From CAZBRS01 sp964494475 (lineage in GTDB: Bacteria > Myxococcota_A > UBA9042 > CAZBRS01): a DNA stretch of 64,000 nucleotides. Made by a program: the position numbers and the translations under genes. The stretch spans positions 186,001-250,000 of the forward strand of contig CAZBRS010000001.1 of NCBI GenBank assembly GCA_964494475.1, written 5' to 3'. Every line of letters begins with the position of its first letter. Position 1 is the first letter of the stretch. The notes under the pieces were generated by a model, which was not told where the DNA came from, did no database searches, and worked only from the letters and a program-made list of their open reading frames with translations. This document shows, piece after piece, positions 37,996-47,251 of this stretch.

Positions 37996-40900
37996 ATGAA
38001 GAACCTCACCTTCCTCGCCCTCGTCAGCGCGGGCATGCTCCTGCTCTCGTGCGGCGGGGCGTCGTCCGGCGACCGCGACGTGCTCGACCTGGCCGGGCCC
38101 GATGAACAGGAGACCGACGGCCTCGACCTCGATCTGGCGCCCGCCGACCTGCCGACCGAAGTCCCCGCCTGCACGACCGACGCCGAGTGCGAAGGCGAGG
38201 TCGTGGTCCAGCCGTGCCAGGTCGCGCGCTGCGACCTCGCTCGCGGCGTGTGCGAGGCGGCGCCGCTCGCCGACCGTACGTTGTGCGACGACGACGACAA
38301 GTGCACGCTCGTCGACACCTGCCGCGCGGGCGAGTGCGTCGGCGACGGCGCGGTCGACTGCGACGACGGCAACCTCTGCACCGCCGACACCTGCAACCCC
38401 GACGCCGGCGGTCGGGGATGCGTTCACACGCCCTCGACGGGAGAACCCTGTGACGACGGCAACCTCTGCTCCGTGAACGACGTCTGTGCGGCCGGCAAAT
38501 GCCTGGGCAACGATTCGGGGTGCGGGTGCGCGGTCGACGCCGACTGCGGGATCTTCGACGACGCCGACCTCTGCAACGGCGCGCTGACCTGTCAGGCGGG
38601 CAAGTGCCGGGTCGACGCCTCCTCGATCATCTCCTGCGATCGTACCTTCGACTCCGCGTGCGTTCGAACCACCTGCGTGCCGCAGAGCGGGCTGTGCGAA
38701 AGGCTCCCGCTGGTCGATGGTGCGGCGTGTGACGACGGCAACCCCTGCACGGGGCCCGACCACTGCCAGGCCGGAGCCTGCAGCGCGGGCGAGTACCTGT
38801 GCGACGTGTGCACGGCCGATGTCGAGTGCGCGCCGTTCGACGACGACGATCTGTGCAACGGCCGCGTTTCGTGCGTCGGGGGCCAGTGCGGGGTCGCCGA
38901 AGCGAGCGTGCCCTCGTGCAACGCCGCGAACGACACCCAGTGCCGGCGCGCGGTGTGCCTGCCCGGCACCGGGGCCTGCCAGGTCCTCGAGAAGGACGAC
39001 GGACAGGCCTGCAGCGACGGCAACCTGTGCACGGCGGGCGATCTCTGCCAGAGCGGGCAGTGCGCCTCCGGCCTCCCGACGTCGTGCGTCGACGCCAACG
39101 ACTGCACCCTCGACACGTGCGATCCGAAGGCGGGGTGTGTCTTCGCGTTCGCCACGCGGCCCTGCGACGACGGCAACGCGTGCACCCTGGTCGATGCGTG
39201 CAGCGAGGGCGCCTGCGTGGGCGCGTCCCCGCGCGACTGCGACGACGGCAACGCGTGCACGTTCGACGCGTGCGTGCCGTCGACGGGGTGCATCAGCACG
39301 CCGAACGCCGACCCCTGCGAAGACGGCAACCCTTGCACGGTCGACGACCAGTGCAGCGGCGGCGTTTGCCTGGGCGGCACCAACGAGTGTCCCTGCGCGA
39401 CCGACGGCGAGTGCGCCCTGCACGACAACGCCGACGCGTGCGACGGCGTTCTCGTGTGCGTCAACGCGCGCTGCGTCGCGAAGCCAAACTCGGTGGTCGT
39501 GTGCGACCCGTCGGGCGACACCCAGTGTCGCGTCAACGCCTGCGATCCGGCCACCGGCGCGTGCGGCTTCGCGGCGCGCTACAACGGCACCCCGTGCAGC
39601 GACGGCGATGCCTGCACCGCGAGCGACGCCTGCGTCGACGGCGCCTGCCTGTCGGGCAAGGCGCTGGCCTGCGGCGACGGCGACCCTTGCACCTCCGACG
39701 TGTGCTCCGCGGTCAGCGGGTGCGTGCACGAGACCATCCCTGGCTGCGACGGCTGCACGACCGACGAAGCCTGCGTCGACGCCGACCCCTGCACCGCCGA
39801 TACGTGCTCCGACGGGGCCTGCTTCCACGTCGTCACCGACGGACTGCCCTGCGACGACGCCGATGCCTGCACCCAGGGCGATCACTGCGCCGCGGGGGCC
39901 TGCACGCCCGGCGAGCTCGACGTGTGTTCCCACCGCCCCTGCGCGTCGTCGGTCGACCTGGCCTGCGAGCAGACCGTGCAGGGCAACCTCGGGCTCGAGG
40001 GCATGCCCGCCGCGCTCGCGCACTACGGATGCAACGAGTTCGATTTCCAGGGCCCGGAGCAGGTCTATCGCTTCGTCGCGTCCCAATCCGGATCCGTGGC
40101 CTTCACGCTCTTCGGCGAGAACAACCTGTACGTGCTGCTGCTCGAGGACTACGGCGCGGGTTGCGACACCATGGACTGCGTGGGGTATCACACGCTCGAG
40201 GTCGACTGGCTGGTCCAGGCCGGGACCACGTACTACGTGGTCGTCGACGGCTACGCCGGCGCGACCGAGGGCTACGAACTGCGGGTCGACTGCTCGTGGA
40301 CGGCCCCCGAAGTCTGCGCTGACGACGTCGACAACGACCTCGACGGGCTGGTCGACTGCGACGACCCCGACTGCGCCGCCTCGCTCAGTTGCCTCGAGGC
40401 CAGCTGCGACAACGCCCTCGACGACGAGCACGACGGGCTGGTCGACTGCGACGACCCCGACTGCTTCTTCCACGCCGCCTGCACGGGGGGGTGGACGGGC
40501 GAGACCTGCGACGACTCGTTCGTGCTCGCAGGCGGCGAGCCCATCGAGCTCCCGGCCGATTCGTCGGTGGTGGCCTTCACCCGGCGCTTCACCACGGTCG
40601 GCGCCGCCGACGACTACCTGGGCTCGTGCGCGGGCGCTCCCGGCGGCCCCGACGTGGCGTACCTCTTCACCCTCGACGCCGCCACGGCGGTGTCGTTGTC
40701 CGTGACCTTGCCCGGCGACGAGGCGCCCCTCCCGAACCTCGTGGTCTATGCCCCGCCGCTCTGCCTGCCCGAATACGAGCTCGCGTGCGTCTCTGCCGGC
40801 GCCACGAACCCTCCGCTCTACCTGCCGGCCGGTCAGTACTTCGTGGTGGTCGACTCCGCCACGGCCGACGGCGCTACCTTCGAGGTCCGGTTCGAGTTCT

Positions 40901-43368
40901 CCAGGCCTCCCCTCGAAGAGTCCGTGGGCCACTGCGACGATGGCGCCGACAACGACTTCGACGGGGTCAGCGACTGCTCCGACGCCACGGGCTGCGCGGT
41001 CGTGCCCTGGTGCAGCGCCGTCGACGAGTGCGTCGCGTCGGCCGACGTCGTCGCGGGCGTCGCCGCCGCCGGCAGCACCGCTCCGGGTCATCGCGATCTG
41101 GCCACGAACGTGCTCACGCAGTACGAATGCCCCGGCGAGACCCAGTTCGGGTACTGGGGCCCCGAGTTCGCGTGGCGCTATACCGCCACCTGCGCCGGTT
41201 CGGCCACGGCCGAGTTGACGGTGAACGACGATCCCGAGGCGCCCATCGATCTCTTCGTGCTCGACGCGGGCGTCGGCTGCATCGCGTCGGCCTGCACCGG
41301 CTTCGCGAACGCCCTCGACGGCCGCGCCACCCTGCAGTTCTCGGTGCTCGAGGGGGCCGACTACCTGCTGGTGGCCGACGGGTACCTCGGCGCCGTCGGC
41401 GATCTGTCGCTGTCGGTCTCGGTCTCGTGCCTCGAGGTGTGCGACAACCTGCAGGACGACGACGACGACGGGCTCACCGATTGCGACGACGACGTCGACT
41501 GTCCGCAGGGAACGTTCACGTGCCCCTCAGCGGCCGAGCTCGACTGCGGCAACGACTACGACGAAGACCAGGACGGCGACACCGACTGCGACGATCCCGA
41601 TTGCCTGGTCCTCGGCGCGTGCCCCGAGCTCGCGTGCGCCGACGGGCAAGACGACGACCTCGATGGCTCCAGCGACTGCGCCGACGACGACTGCGCCGCC
41701 GCGCTCATCTGCGCGAGCCCCCTGGCGTGTGCGCCGCGGGGCGCGCTCACCTGCGGCGTACCCGTCCATCTCACCACGCAGGGCGCCGACGTCACCGACG
41801 CCGTGCGCTTCTGGACGGGCTGCGACGCCTACGGGCTCGATTACTCGGGCGCCGAGGTCGCCAGCTCGTTCGTGTCGCCGTGCACCGGGAAGGTCGAGGT
41901 CCGATTGATCGATCGTGCGATCGACCCCGCCGGCAACCTCGACGTGCTCGTGCTCGATCCCGCGCTGGAGTGCGCGGGCGGGGCCTGCACGCAAGCCGTC
42001 TATGGCGCCGGCGCGGGGCTGCCCACCACGGGGCTCCTGAACGTCACCCGGGACCAGGCTGTCACGCTGGTCGTCGACGGCTGGCAGGGCTACACGTCGT
42101 CCTTCGAGTTGGTGGTCGACTGCCTGTGCCTGGTCGAGGACTGCACCGACGCGCTCGACAACGACGGCGACGGCGTCACCGACTGCGACGACGACGAATG
42201 CGCGCTTCACGACACGTGCCCCGAGCGCGACTGCGCCGACGCGCTCGACAACGACGGCGACGGCGTCACCGACTGCGACGACGCTCCGTGCGCGGCCACT
42301 CCTGCCTGCCCGGAGCTCGACTGCGCGAACGACCGCGACGACAACCGCGACGGCGCGACCGACTGCGCCGACCTCGGCTGCTTCGAGGATGGCGCCTGCA
42401 CGGCCGGGTTCGGCGGCGCTACCTGCGCCGACGCCTATCCGTTGAACCGGGGCTCGTCGCTCGGCGTGGCCGATGCCGGCCGCGTCGAGACCCGCTGGGG
42501 CACGGTCTTCGGCGCCGGCGCCGACCACGAGAGCCTGGTCACCTGCGCGAGCTGGACCGAGGGCGACGACCGCGCCTACGTCTTCGAGACCGCGGCCGAT
42601 CTGGTCCTCGAGGCCGACCTCCACCTCGAGCCCGGCGCGGCTGGAGGGCTGGTGCTCTTCTCCGGCACCTGGGGCTGCGACGGCCCCGAGGCGCAGGAGT
42701 TCGCGCTCGGCTGCGCTCCGGCCGAGCAGGGTGCCGCGTCGTTGTCGCGCCTGCTCGAACCCGGCCGGTACTTCCTGCTGGTCGAGGGGTCGGGCGCCAG
42801 CGCGCTCGCAGGGCGTTATCGCCTCGACGTACGCTTCGAGGCCCCGTCCTTCGAGCTTCGGTGCGCCGACGGCCTCGACGACGACCTCGACGATCTCGTC
42901 GACTGCGACGACGCGGCCGACTGCGGCGCTGCGCTGGTGTGCGCCTACCCGGCCACCTGCGCGCCGAAGGCCGCCGTCGCCTGCGGCGGGTCCACGGTCT
43001 CGGGGATGCTCCCGTCGAACGACGCGACCGACGCCGTCTCGACCTACGCGTGCGTGCCCTCGGCCGGGGCGGCCTACCACGGGCCCGAGCTCACCTGGGA
43101 GTACACGGCAACGTGCGCCGGCACTGTCACGGCCACGCTCGCGTACACCGGCGCGATCCCCGACCAGTACTTCGATCTCTTCGTGCTCGACGGGTCGGCC
43201 GCTTGCGACGGGCAGGCGTGCGTCGCCATGGGGGTCTTCGACGACGTCTCGCGCAAGGCGACCATCGCCTTCCCCGCGGCTCAGGGGGCGTCGTTCCTGC
43301 TGGTGGTCGACGGCTTCGACGGCGCCCTGGGCCCCGTGTCGCTCGATGTGGTCTGCGCCTGCAACTGA
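37996..43368 (+). CDS. giant Cys-rich, DxDxDG-repeat cell-surface lipoprotein
   Basis: A 1790-residue protein with lipobox MLLLSC. Residues about 55-650 hold roughly 13 knots of the type CDDGNxCTxxDxC, spaced irregularly. Residues about 773-1640 contain ten acidic calcium-type units of the type CxDxxDNDxDGxxDCxDxxC (DNDLDGLVDCDD, DNDGDGVTDCDD and others). Between these are domains with CAGxxTAELTV and YLLVVDGY strands that resemble pre-peptidase C-terminal (PPC) beta-sandwiches, four to five copies. It is likely an extended, Ca2+-stabilised surface protein. No enzyme motif is visible. Exact 90-bp-spaced DNA repeats occur inside it. It is a single-gene unit. Confidence 0.75.
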   Translation: MKNLTFLALVSAGMLLLSCGGASSGDRDVLDLAGPDEQETDGLDLDLAPADLPTEVPACTTDAECEGEVVVQPCQVARCDLARGVCEAAPLADRTLCDDDDKCTLVDTCRAGECVGDGAVDCDDGNLCTADTCNPDAGGRGCVHTPSTGEPCDDGNLCSVNDVCAAGKCLGNDSGCGCAVDADCGIFDDADLCNGALTCQAGKCRVDASSIISCDRTFDSACVRTTCVPQSGLCERLPLVDGAACDDGNPCTGPDHCQAGACSAGEYLCDVCTADVECAPFDDDDLCNGRVSCVGGQCGVAEASVPSCNAANDTQCRRAVCLPGTGACQVLEKDDGQACSDGNLCTAGDLCQSGQCASGLPTSCVDANDCTLDTCDPKAGCVFAFATRPCDDGNACTLVDACSEGACVGASPRDCDDGNACTFDACVPSTGCISTPNADPCEDGNPCTVDDQCSGGVCLGGTNECPCATDGECALHDNADACDGVLVCVNARCVAKPNSVVVCDPSGDTQCRVNACDPATGACGFAARYNGTPCSDGDACTASDACVDGACLSGKALACGDGDPCTSDVCSAVSGCVHETIPGCDGCTTDEACVDADPCTADTCSDGACFHVVTDGLPCDDADACTQGDHCAAGACTPGELDVCSHRPCASSVDLACEQTVQGNLGLEGMPAALAHYGCNEFDFQGPEQVYRFVASQSGSVAFTLFGENNLYVLLLEDYGAGCDTMDCVGYHTLEVDWLVQAGTTYYVVVDGYAGATEGYELRVDCSWTAPEVCADDVDNDLDGLVDCDDPDCAASLSCLEASCDNALDDEHDGLVDCDDPDCFFHAACTGGWTGETCDDSFVLAGGEPIELPADSSVVAFTRRFTTVGAADDYLGSCAGAPGGPDVAYLFTLDAATAVSLSVTLPGDEAPLPNLVVYAPPLCLPEYELACVSAGATNPPLYLPAGQYFVVVDSATADGATFEVRFEFSRPPLEESVGHCDDGADNDFDGVSDCSDATGCAVVPWCSAVDECVASADVVAGVAAAGSTAPGHRDLATNVLTQYECPGETQFGYWGPEFAWRYTATCAGSATAELTVNDDPEAPIDLFVLDAGVGCIASACTGFANALDGRATLQFSVLEGADYLLVADGYLGAVGDLSLSVSVSCLEVCDNLQDDDDDGLTDCDDDVDCPQGTFTCPSAAELDCGNDYDEDQDGDTDCDDPDCLVLGACPELACADGQDDDLDGSSDCADDDCAAALICASPLACAPRGALTCGVPVHLTTQGADVTDAVRFWTGCDAYGLDYSGAEVASSFVSPCTGKVEVRLIDRAIDPAGNLDVLVLDPALECAGGACTQAVYGAGAGLPTTGLLNVTRDQAVTLVVDGWQGYTSSFELVVDCLCLVEDCTDALDNDGDGVTDCDDDECALHDTCPERDCADALDNDGDGVTDCDDAPCAATPACPELDCANDRDDNRDGATDCADLGCFEDGACTAGFGGATCADAYPLNRGSSLGVADAGRVETRWGTVFGAGADHESLVTCASWTEGDDRAYVFETAADLVLEADLHLEPGAAGGLVLFSGTWGCDGPEAQEFALGCAPAEQGAASLSRLLEPGRYFLLVEGSGASALAGRYRLDVRFEAPSFELRCADGLDDDLDDLVDCDDAADCGAALVCAYPATCAPKAAVACGGSTVSGMLPSNDATDAVSTYACVPSAGAAYHGPELTWEYTATCAGTVTATLAYTGAIPDQYFDLFVLDGSAACDGQACVAMGVFDDVSRKATIAFPAAQGASFLLVVDGFDGALGPVSLDVVCACN
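40341..40464 (+). repeat. 34-bp direct repeat pair inside the surface-protein gene
   Basis: Bases 40341-40374 recur exactly at 40431-40464 (period 90 bp, 30 codons). Each encodes DGLVDCDDPDC, part of the DxDxDG units. Equal codons in both copies suggest a recent duplication. Confidence 0.8.
42146..42283 (+). repeat. 48-bp direct repeat pair inside the surface-protein gene
   Basis: Bases 42146-42193 recur exactly at 42236-42283 (period 90 bp), encoding ALDNDGDGVTDCDD. It has the same period as the other repeat pair, so the array grows by 30-codon units. Confidence 0.8.
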
Positions 43369-43384
43369 CCGCGCGCCCGCGTGT

Positions 43385-43807
43385 TCAGGCCCTGAATCCG
43401 TACGACTGGATCCAGTCGCGCCACCCCTCGACGTCGTCGGTGATCCGGAAGTGCAGGGCGCCGCCGTCCTTGAGCGTGACGTTGATGACGCGCCCCTCGT
43501 CGAGGGGGGTGTTCCAGGGCGTGAAGGTGTCCATACCGAGCTTCTTCAGCGACAGGAGCGGGATGGTCCTCACGGGCACGAACGGGATCGACGAGATGAT
43601 CTTCAGGTTCTTCTTGGTGAGCGACAGGATGACCGGGACGGTGAGGCGGAACACGAACAAGTCGGCCCGCGTGAACAGGAACGTCTTGTTCTGAAGGGCG
43701 GGCGCCAGCGCGGCGTGTCGACGGTGGTTGACCTGGACCAGCACGACGTGCCGCACCAGGTACCAACCGATCCCGATCGCGGCGAGCACGATGACGAACG
43801 TCGTCAC
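43385..43807 (-). CDS. 140-residue membrane-anchored hypothetical protein
   Basis: GTG start at 43807. An N-terminal segment (VIVLAAIGIGWYLVRHVVLVQV) is a membrane anchor. The rest (LKIISSIPFVPVRTIPLLSLKKLGMDTFTPWNTPLDEGRVINVTLKDGGALHFRITD, then DWIQSYGF) could be a bacterial PH-like fold, although I cannot confirm it. It converges on the giant repeat gene (16 nt gap) and is divergent from the PP2C gene. No family name is given. Confidence 0.55.
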   Translation of the reverse strand: MTTFVIVLAAIGIGWYLVRHVVLVQVNHRRHAALAPALQNKTFLFTRADLFVFRLTVPVILSLTKKNLKIISSIPFVPVRTIPLLSLKKLGMDTFTPWNTPLDEGRVINVTLKDGGALHFRITDDVEGWRDWIQSYGFRA

Positions 43808-43935
43808 GCGTTCCGGCTCCCATCGTTCGACGGCCAGATACTACGGTCACGTGGCCGGAAACGCAACGACGACGACGACCTGGACGTTCGCCGCGCCAAC
43901 GGCGACCCGTCGCGACGCTCCGTGAGCCGATTCCG

Positions 43936-43963
43936 TTGACTTCCTCTTTCGCCCGCATAAAAT
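43936..43963 (+). promoter_or_regulatory. promoter of the PP2C-lipoprotein operon
   Basis: TTGACT (43936-43941), 16-nt spacer, TAAAAT (43958-43963), 27 nt before ATG 43991. Confidence 0.65.
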
Positions 43964-43990
43964 GACTCAGAGATTTGAGACGGATACTCG

Positions 43991-44758
43991 ATGAAGCTTC
44001 GCTACGCCGGAAACACCGACGTCGGCATGAAGCGCAAGCACAACGAGGACAATTTCCTGCTCGCCCCCGAGCAGGATTTGTTCGTCGTCGCCGACGGCAT
44101 GGGTGGCCATAACGCCGGCGAGGTTGCGAGCGCCATGGCGGTCGAGTCCATCGCCAGCTTCTTCCAGGAGAGCGTTGGCGATCCCGACTACACCTGGCCG
44201 GTCAAGAGCGACCCCACGCAAAGCGAGACGGCCAATCGCCTCGTCGCGGCGGTCAAGTTGGCCAACCTCCGCATCTACGAGAGCCAGGCCGCCGACATCC
44301 ACAAGAAGGGCATGGGCACCACGGTCGTCGCCATCGTGCGCGACGCCGACCGGGTCCTCACGGCGCACGCCGGCGACTCGCGCTGCTACATGCTTCGCGA
44401 CGGCGCGCTCTCGCAGGTCACCGAGGACCACTCGCTGCTCAACAACTACAAGAAGATCGCCAAGCTCACCGAAGAAGAGATCGCGAACTTCCCGCACAAG
44501 AACGTCATCGTGAGGGCGCTCGGCATGAAGGCCGACGTCGAGGTCGACGTCAACGAGGTGCAGATCCACGTCGGCGATACGTTCATGCTGTGCTCCGACG
44601 GCCTGTCGGGTGAAGTCCCCGACGACGTGATCGAGCAAACGCTCCGCGACGCGGGCGCCGATCTCGAAGGCGCGGTGGGCACGCTCATCAAGACGGCCTG
44701 TGAGAACGGCGGCAAGGACAACGTCACCGTCATCATCGCACGCTGCGAAGAGGACTGA
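43991..44758 (+). CDS. PP2C-type Ser/Thr protein phosphatase
   Basis: A 255-residue metal-dependent phosphatase of the Stp/PrpC/PppA type. Landmarks are GMKRKHNEDNFL (motif 1), FVVADGMGGHNAGEVAS (metal Asp), GMGTTVVAIVRD, VLTAHAGDSRCYMLRDG, QVTEDHSLLNN, LCSDGLSGEVPDD and the final GGKDNVTVIIAR. All metal-binding Asp residues appear present, so it should be active. It is soluble, with no membrane segment. It lies directly upstream of the eCIS locus, and a Ser/Thr kinase lies 2.4 kb beyond that locus at 60750, suggesting phospho-control of the injector; this is inference. Confidence 0.93.
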   Translation: MKLRYAGNTDVGMKRKHNEDNFLLAPEQDLFVVADGMGGHNAGEVASAMAVESIASFFQESVGDPDYTWPVKSDPTQSETANRLVAAVKLANLRIYESQAADIHKKGMGTTVVAIVRDADRVLTAHAGDSRCYMLRDGALSQVTEDHSLLNNYKKIAKLTEEEIANFPHKNVIVRALGMKADVEVDVNEVQIHVGDTFMLCSDGLSGEVPDDVIEQTLRDAGADLEGAVGTLIKTACENGGKDNVTVIIARCEED

Positions 44759-44760
44759 TC

Positions 44761-45231
44761 ATGTCGCGTCGTGGTCCCTGCCTGGCGCTGCTGCTGGCGG
44801 TGGCGTTCGTTCCGGCGTGTGGCGGCGACACCTCGGCCGGAGGGGCGGCCGACGGCGAGATCCAGACCGCGCTCCCCATGGAGCAGAACGGGTTGCTCGA
44901 CGATCGCATCGACGCCGACGAGGATCCCGAAGACTGGAAGTTCCTGCAGGTCGACGTCCAAGACGACGTCTTCCTGCTCTTCTTCTTCGACAACCCCAAG
45001 CTCGAGGCGGAGGTCGGGCTCTACACCGGCGCGGGAAACCGCGTGGTGTCTACGCGTCACGACGCGCAGAACGAGTACGACCTGCTGCAGGCTCCCTCGT
45101 TGGCCGAGGGGCGCTACTACGTCAAGATCGAGGCCTCGTCGGGCACGAGCGTCTACACCGTTCGCTCGGCGACGGGTCAGATGCCCATGATGGGCGGCTC
45201 CGAGGGCAACACCGAGCCGCGCCCCGAATGA
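44761..45231 (+). CDS. small lipoprotein with PPC-like domain
   Basis: A 156-residue protein starting 2 nt after the PP2C stop. Its lipobox is FVPAC. The mature part (GEIQTALPMEQNGLLDDRIDADEDPEDWKFLQVDVQ, then FLLFFFDNPKLEAEVGLYTGAGNRV, LAEGRYYVKIEASSGTSVYTVRS) has the strand order and the final G-R-Y-Y-V-K-I strand of pre-peptidase C-terminal domains. It would sit on the outer membrane. Why a lipoprotein is coupled to a phosphatase is unclear. Confidence 0.65.
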   Translation: MSRRGPCLALLLAVAFVPACGGDTSAGGAADGEIQTALPMEQNGLLDDRIDADEDPEDWKFLQVDVQDDVFLLFFFDNPKLEAEVGLYTGAGNRVVSTRHDAQNEYDLLQAPSLAEGRYYVKIEASSGTSVYTVRSATGQMPMMGGSEGNTEPRPE

Positions 45232-45252
45232 CCGGGGGGCTGCCGCCCCGGT
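45231..45252 (+). terminator. possible terminator after the PP2C-lipoprotein operon
   Basis: ACCGGGG (45231-45237) pairs with CCCCGGT (45246-45252) right after the stop codon. No T-tract follows, so it may be a weak terminator. Confidence 0.3.
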
Positions 45253-45349
45253 GGAGACTCCAGTCACCATTCGCTCCGTCGAGCGCGCTCCCGAAACCCC
45301 GCGGCGGGCCTCCCAACGTTGTCGGACGCCGCTGCGCTGGCGTTTCCGT

Positions 45350-45379
45350 TTGACACGCGGCCTTCCGGTTGCGTATAAC
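45350..45379 (+). promoter_or_regulatory. eCIS operon promoter
   Basis: TTGACA (45350-45355), 18-nt spacer, TATAAC (45374-45379). It lies 29 nt before ATG 45408 and is the best sigma70-type promoter near the eCIS genes. Confidence 0.7.
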
Positions 45380-45407
45380 CGACGCTACCACGAGCAATGC
45401 GGCCGGA

Positions 45408-45995
45408 ATGAGCCAGTTCGAGGTCATCCGGGACATCGGCGAAACCCTGAAGGCGGTTCTTCAAGAATCGTTCAAGCAGTCGGGGTACACGACGGTCACG
45501 GTCTCGTCGGACAAGCCCAAGAAGGACAACATCAAGAACCTGCCCACGGTCAACTGTTACCTCTACCACCTGCAGTTCTCGCCCACGTACAAAGAGCGCA
45601 TGGAGTCTCTTGTCTCCACCACCACCAAGGAAGGGCGCATCGTCGAGTTCTACCAGGACGCGCCTCTCTACATGTTCGCGCACTACGTGGTCTCGGTGTG
45701 GGGCAACTCGTCGACCGAAGAGAACCTGTTGATGGGCCTGGTGCTGAAGACGTTCCTCGAGAGCCCGAACCTGACGACCGACAAGTTGAAGGGCGATTCG
45801 TTCTACCCCGACGACACCGTGGCGGTCTATCCCAATCTGGCGACCGATTTCAACGATGTGCTGGCGTTCTGGCGCGCGTTGAACGAAGATGTGAGGCCGT
45901 CGATCTATTATCATGTGAAGTTCCGCGTCGAGTCGGATCGGAAGTCCGACGAGATTCGGCGGGTCACGGGCAAGGAGTTCGCGTATCGGCGATGA
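45408..45995 (+). CDS. DUF4255-family eCIS cap/terminator protein (Pvc16-like)
   Basis: A 195-residue protein beginning MSQFEVIRDIGETLKAVLQE. It resembles the DUF4255 N-terminal domain of Pvc16/Afp16: NLPTVNCYLYHLQFSPTYKERMESL, then LPLYMFAHY-like APLYMFAHYVVSVWGNSSTEENLLMGLVLKTFLESPNL. These proteins cap the inner tube and sheath of extracellular contractile injection systems. ATG 45408 is used; an in-frame TTG at 45369 lies between the -35 and -10 boxes. It is the first gene of the eCIS transcription unit. The 86-nt gap to the next gene contains a 6-bp stem hairpin. Confidence 0.8.
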   Translation: MSQFEVIRDIGETLKAVLQESFKQSGYTTVTVSSDKPKKDNIKNLPTVNCYLYHLQFSPTYKERMESLVSTTTKEGRIVEFYQDAPLYMFAHYVVSVWGNSSTEENLLMGLVLKTFLESPNLTTDKLKGDSFYPDDTVAVYPNLATDFNDVLAFWRALNEDVRPSIYYHVKFRVESDRKSDEIRRVTGKEFAYRR

Positions 45996-46011
45996 ACTGC
46001 CCGTGGTCGAC

Positions 46012-46029
46012 CCGACCGAGCGCGGTCGG
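46012..46029 (+). promoter_or_regulatory. small hairpin in the cap-sheath gap
   Basis: CCGACC-GAGCGC-GGTCGG (46012-46029) forms a 6-bp stem. It lies 37 nt upstream of the AGGAGG site of the sheath gene and could be an RNA processing or stability element. Confidence 0.3.
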
Positions 46030-46081
46030 AAAGTGCGAAGGCGGAAGGGCGTTGCGACAACCACGTTGAGGAGGAAGCGAC

Positions 46082-47227
46082 ATGGCCACGAGCTACCTGT
46101 CCCCGGGTGTGTACGTCGAAGAGGTCGACCGCGGTACGAAGCCGCTCGAGATGGCGGGCACCAGCACGGTCGCCTTCATCGGCGAGTCGGCGGTTGGTCC
46201 GGTGAACCAGCCGACGTTCTGCTCCAACTGGAGCCAGTTCACCAAGACGTTCGGTGACTTCCAGAGCAGCCAGTACCTGGCGCACGCCGTCTACGCGTTC
46301 TTCAACAACGGCGGCGGCCGCTGCTTCATCCTGAACGTCGGCCAGCCCGAAGACGAGACCAAGAAGGTCGGCTCGTACATCGGCTCCGACAACGGCCCCG
46401 GCGAGCGCACCGGCCTGAAGGCCTTCGAAGACGTCGAAGACATCAACATCGTCGTGGCGCCCGGCCAGACGCACCCGGCCATCCAGGACGCCGTGCTCTC
46501 GCACTGCGAGAACATGCGCTACCGCTTCGCCATCCTCGACGCGCCCGAGGTCATCGAGAAGGGCGGCGTCGATAAGATCCCGAAGCCCCGCGACTCGAAG
46601 TACGGCGCGTACTACTTCCCCTGGATCGAAGTCTACGACCCCTTCAAGGGCAACATCTACACCCCGCCCAGCGGCGCCATGTCCGGCGTCTACGCGCGTG
46701 TCGATGGTGAGCGCGGCGTGCACAAGGCCCCCGCGAACGAGATCGTGCGCGGAGCCCTGGGCCTGCGCTACAACATCACCAAGGGCGAGCAGGACATCCT
46801 GAACCCCAAGGGCATCAACGTCATCCGCGCCTTCACGAACCGCGGCATCCGCGTGTGGGGCGCCCGTACCATCTCGAGCGACGCGTCGTGGCGCTACATC
46901 AACGTCCGCCGCTTGTTCAACATGGTCGAGCAGTCCATCGAGTCGGGCACGCAGTGGGTCGTGTTCGAGCCCAACGACGAGAAGCTCTGGAAGCGCGTCA
47001 CGCGCGACATCAGCGCCTTCCTGATGCGCCTGTGGCGCCAGGGCGCGCTGTTCGGCTCGTCGCCCGAGCAGGCCTTCTACGTGAAGTGCGACAACGAGAC
47101 GAACCCGCCCGAGGTCATCGACGCGGGTCAGCTCATCGTCGAGATCGGCATGGCCCCCGTGAAGCCGGCCGAATTCGTGATCTTCCGCATCGGCCAGATG
47201 CCCACCGGCGGCGACGTGGCCGAGTAG
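46082..47227 (+). CDS. short contractile sheath protein (Pvc2/Afp2-like)
   Basis: A 381-residue phage-tail-sheath-type protein beginning MATSYLSPGVYVEEVDRGTKP. The N-terminal handshake strand and C-terminal domain are typical: GIRVWGARTISSDASWRYINVRRLFNMVEQSIE, QWVVFEPNDEKLWKRVTRDI, then FYVKCDNETNPPEVIDAGQLIVEIGMAPVKPAEFVIFRI. It would form the contracting outer tube. The ribosome site is a strong GAGGAGGAAG. It has 62 percent or more identity of layout with the longer sheath at 48372 only in the C-terminal part. This is the main sheath by position and strong translation signals. Confidence 0.93.
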   Translation: MATSYLSPGVYVEEVDRGTKPLEMAGTSTVAFIGESAVGPVNQPTFCSNWSQFTKTFGDFQSSQYLAHAVYAFFNNGGGRCFILNVGQPEDETKKVGSYIGSDNGPGERTGLKAFEDVEDINIVVAPGQTHPAIQDAVLSHCENMRYRFAILDAPEVIEKGGVDKIPKPRDSKYGAYYFPWIEVYDPFKGNIYTPPSGAMSGVYARVDGERGVHKAPANEIVRGALGLRYNITKGEQDILNPKGINVIRAFTNRGIRVWGARTISSDASWRYINVRRLFNMVEQSIESGTQWVVFEPNDEKLWKRVTRDISAFLMRLWRQGALFGSSPEQAFYVKCDNETNPPEVIDAGQLIVEIGMAPVKPAEFVIFRIGQMPTGGDVAE

Positions 47228-47251
47228 AGTGGAACGAGACTTGCAGTTCTG

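Noticed and set aside
38300..39900. Regularly recurring DNA segments suspected as a CRISPR array.
   Set aside because: They are in-frame Cys-knot codons with irregular spacing and no spacer-like unique sequences of constant length.
37933..41091. A 1052-codon minus-strand frame opposite the repeat lipoprotein gene.
   Set aside because: The plus-strand protein has signal peptide, Cys-knot and DxDxDG repeats; the antisense frame has no recognisable domain and arises from the codon bias.
45369..45371. TTG as a start for the DUF4255 gene.
   Set aside because: It lies between the -35 and -10 boxes of the eCIS promoter; ATG 45408 is downstream of the promoter and matches the family N-terminus.
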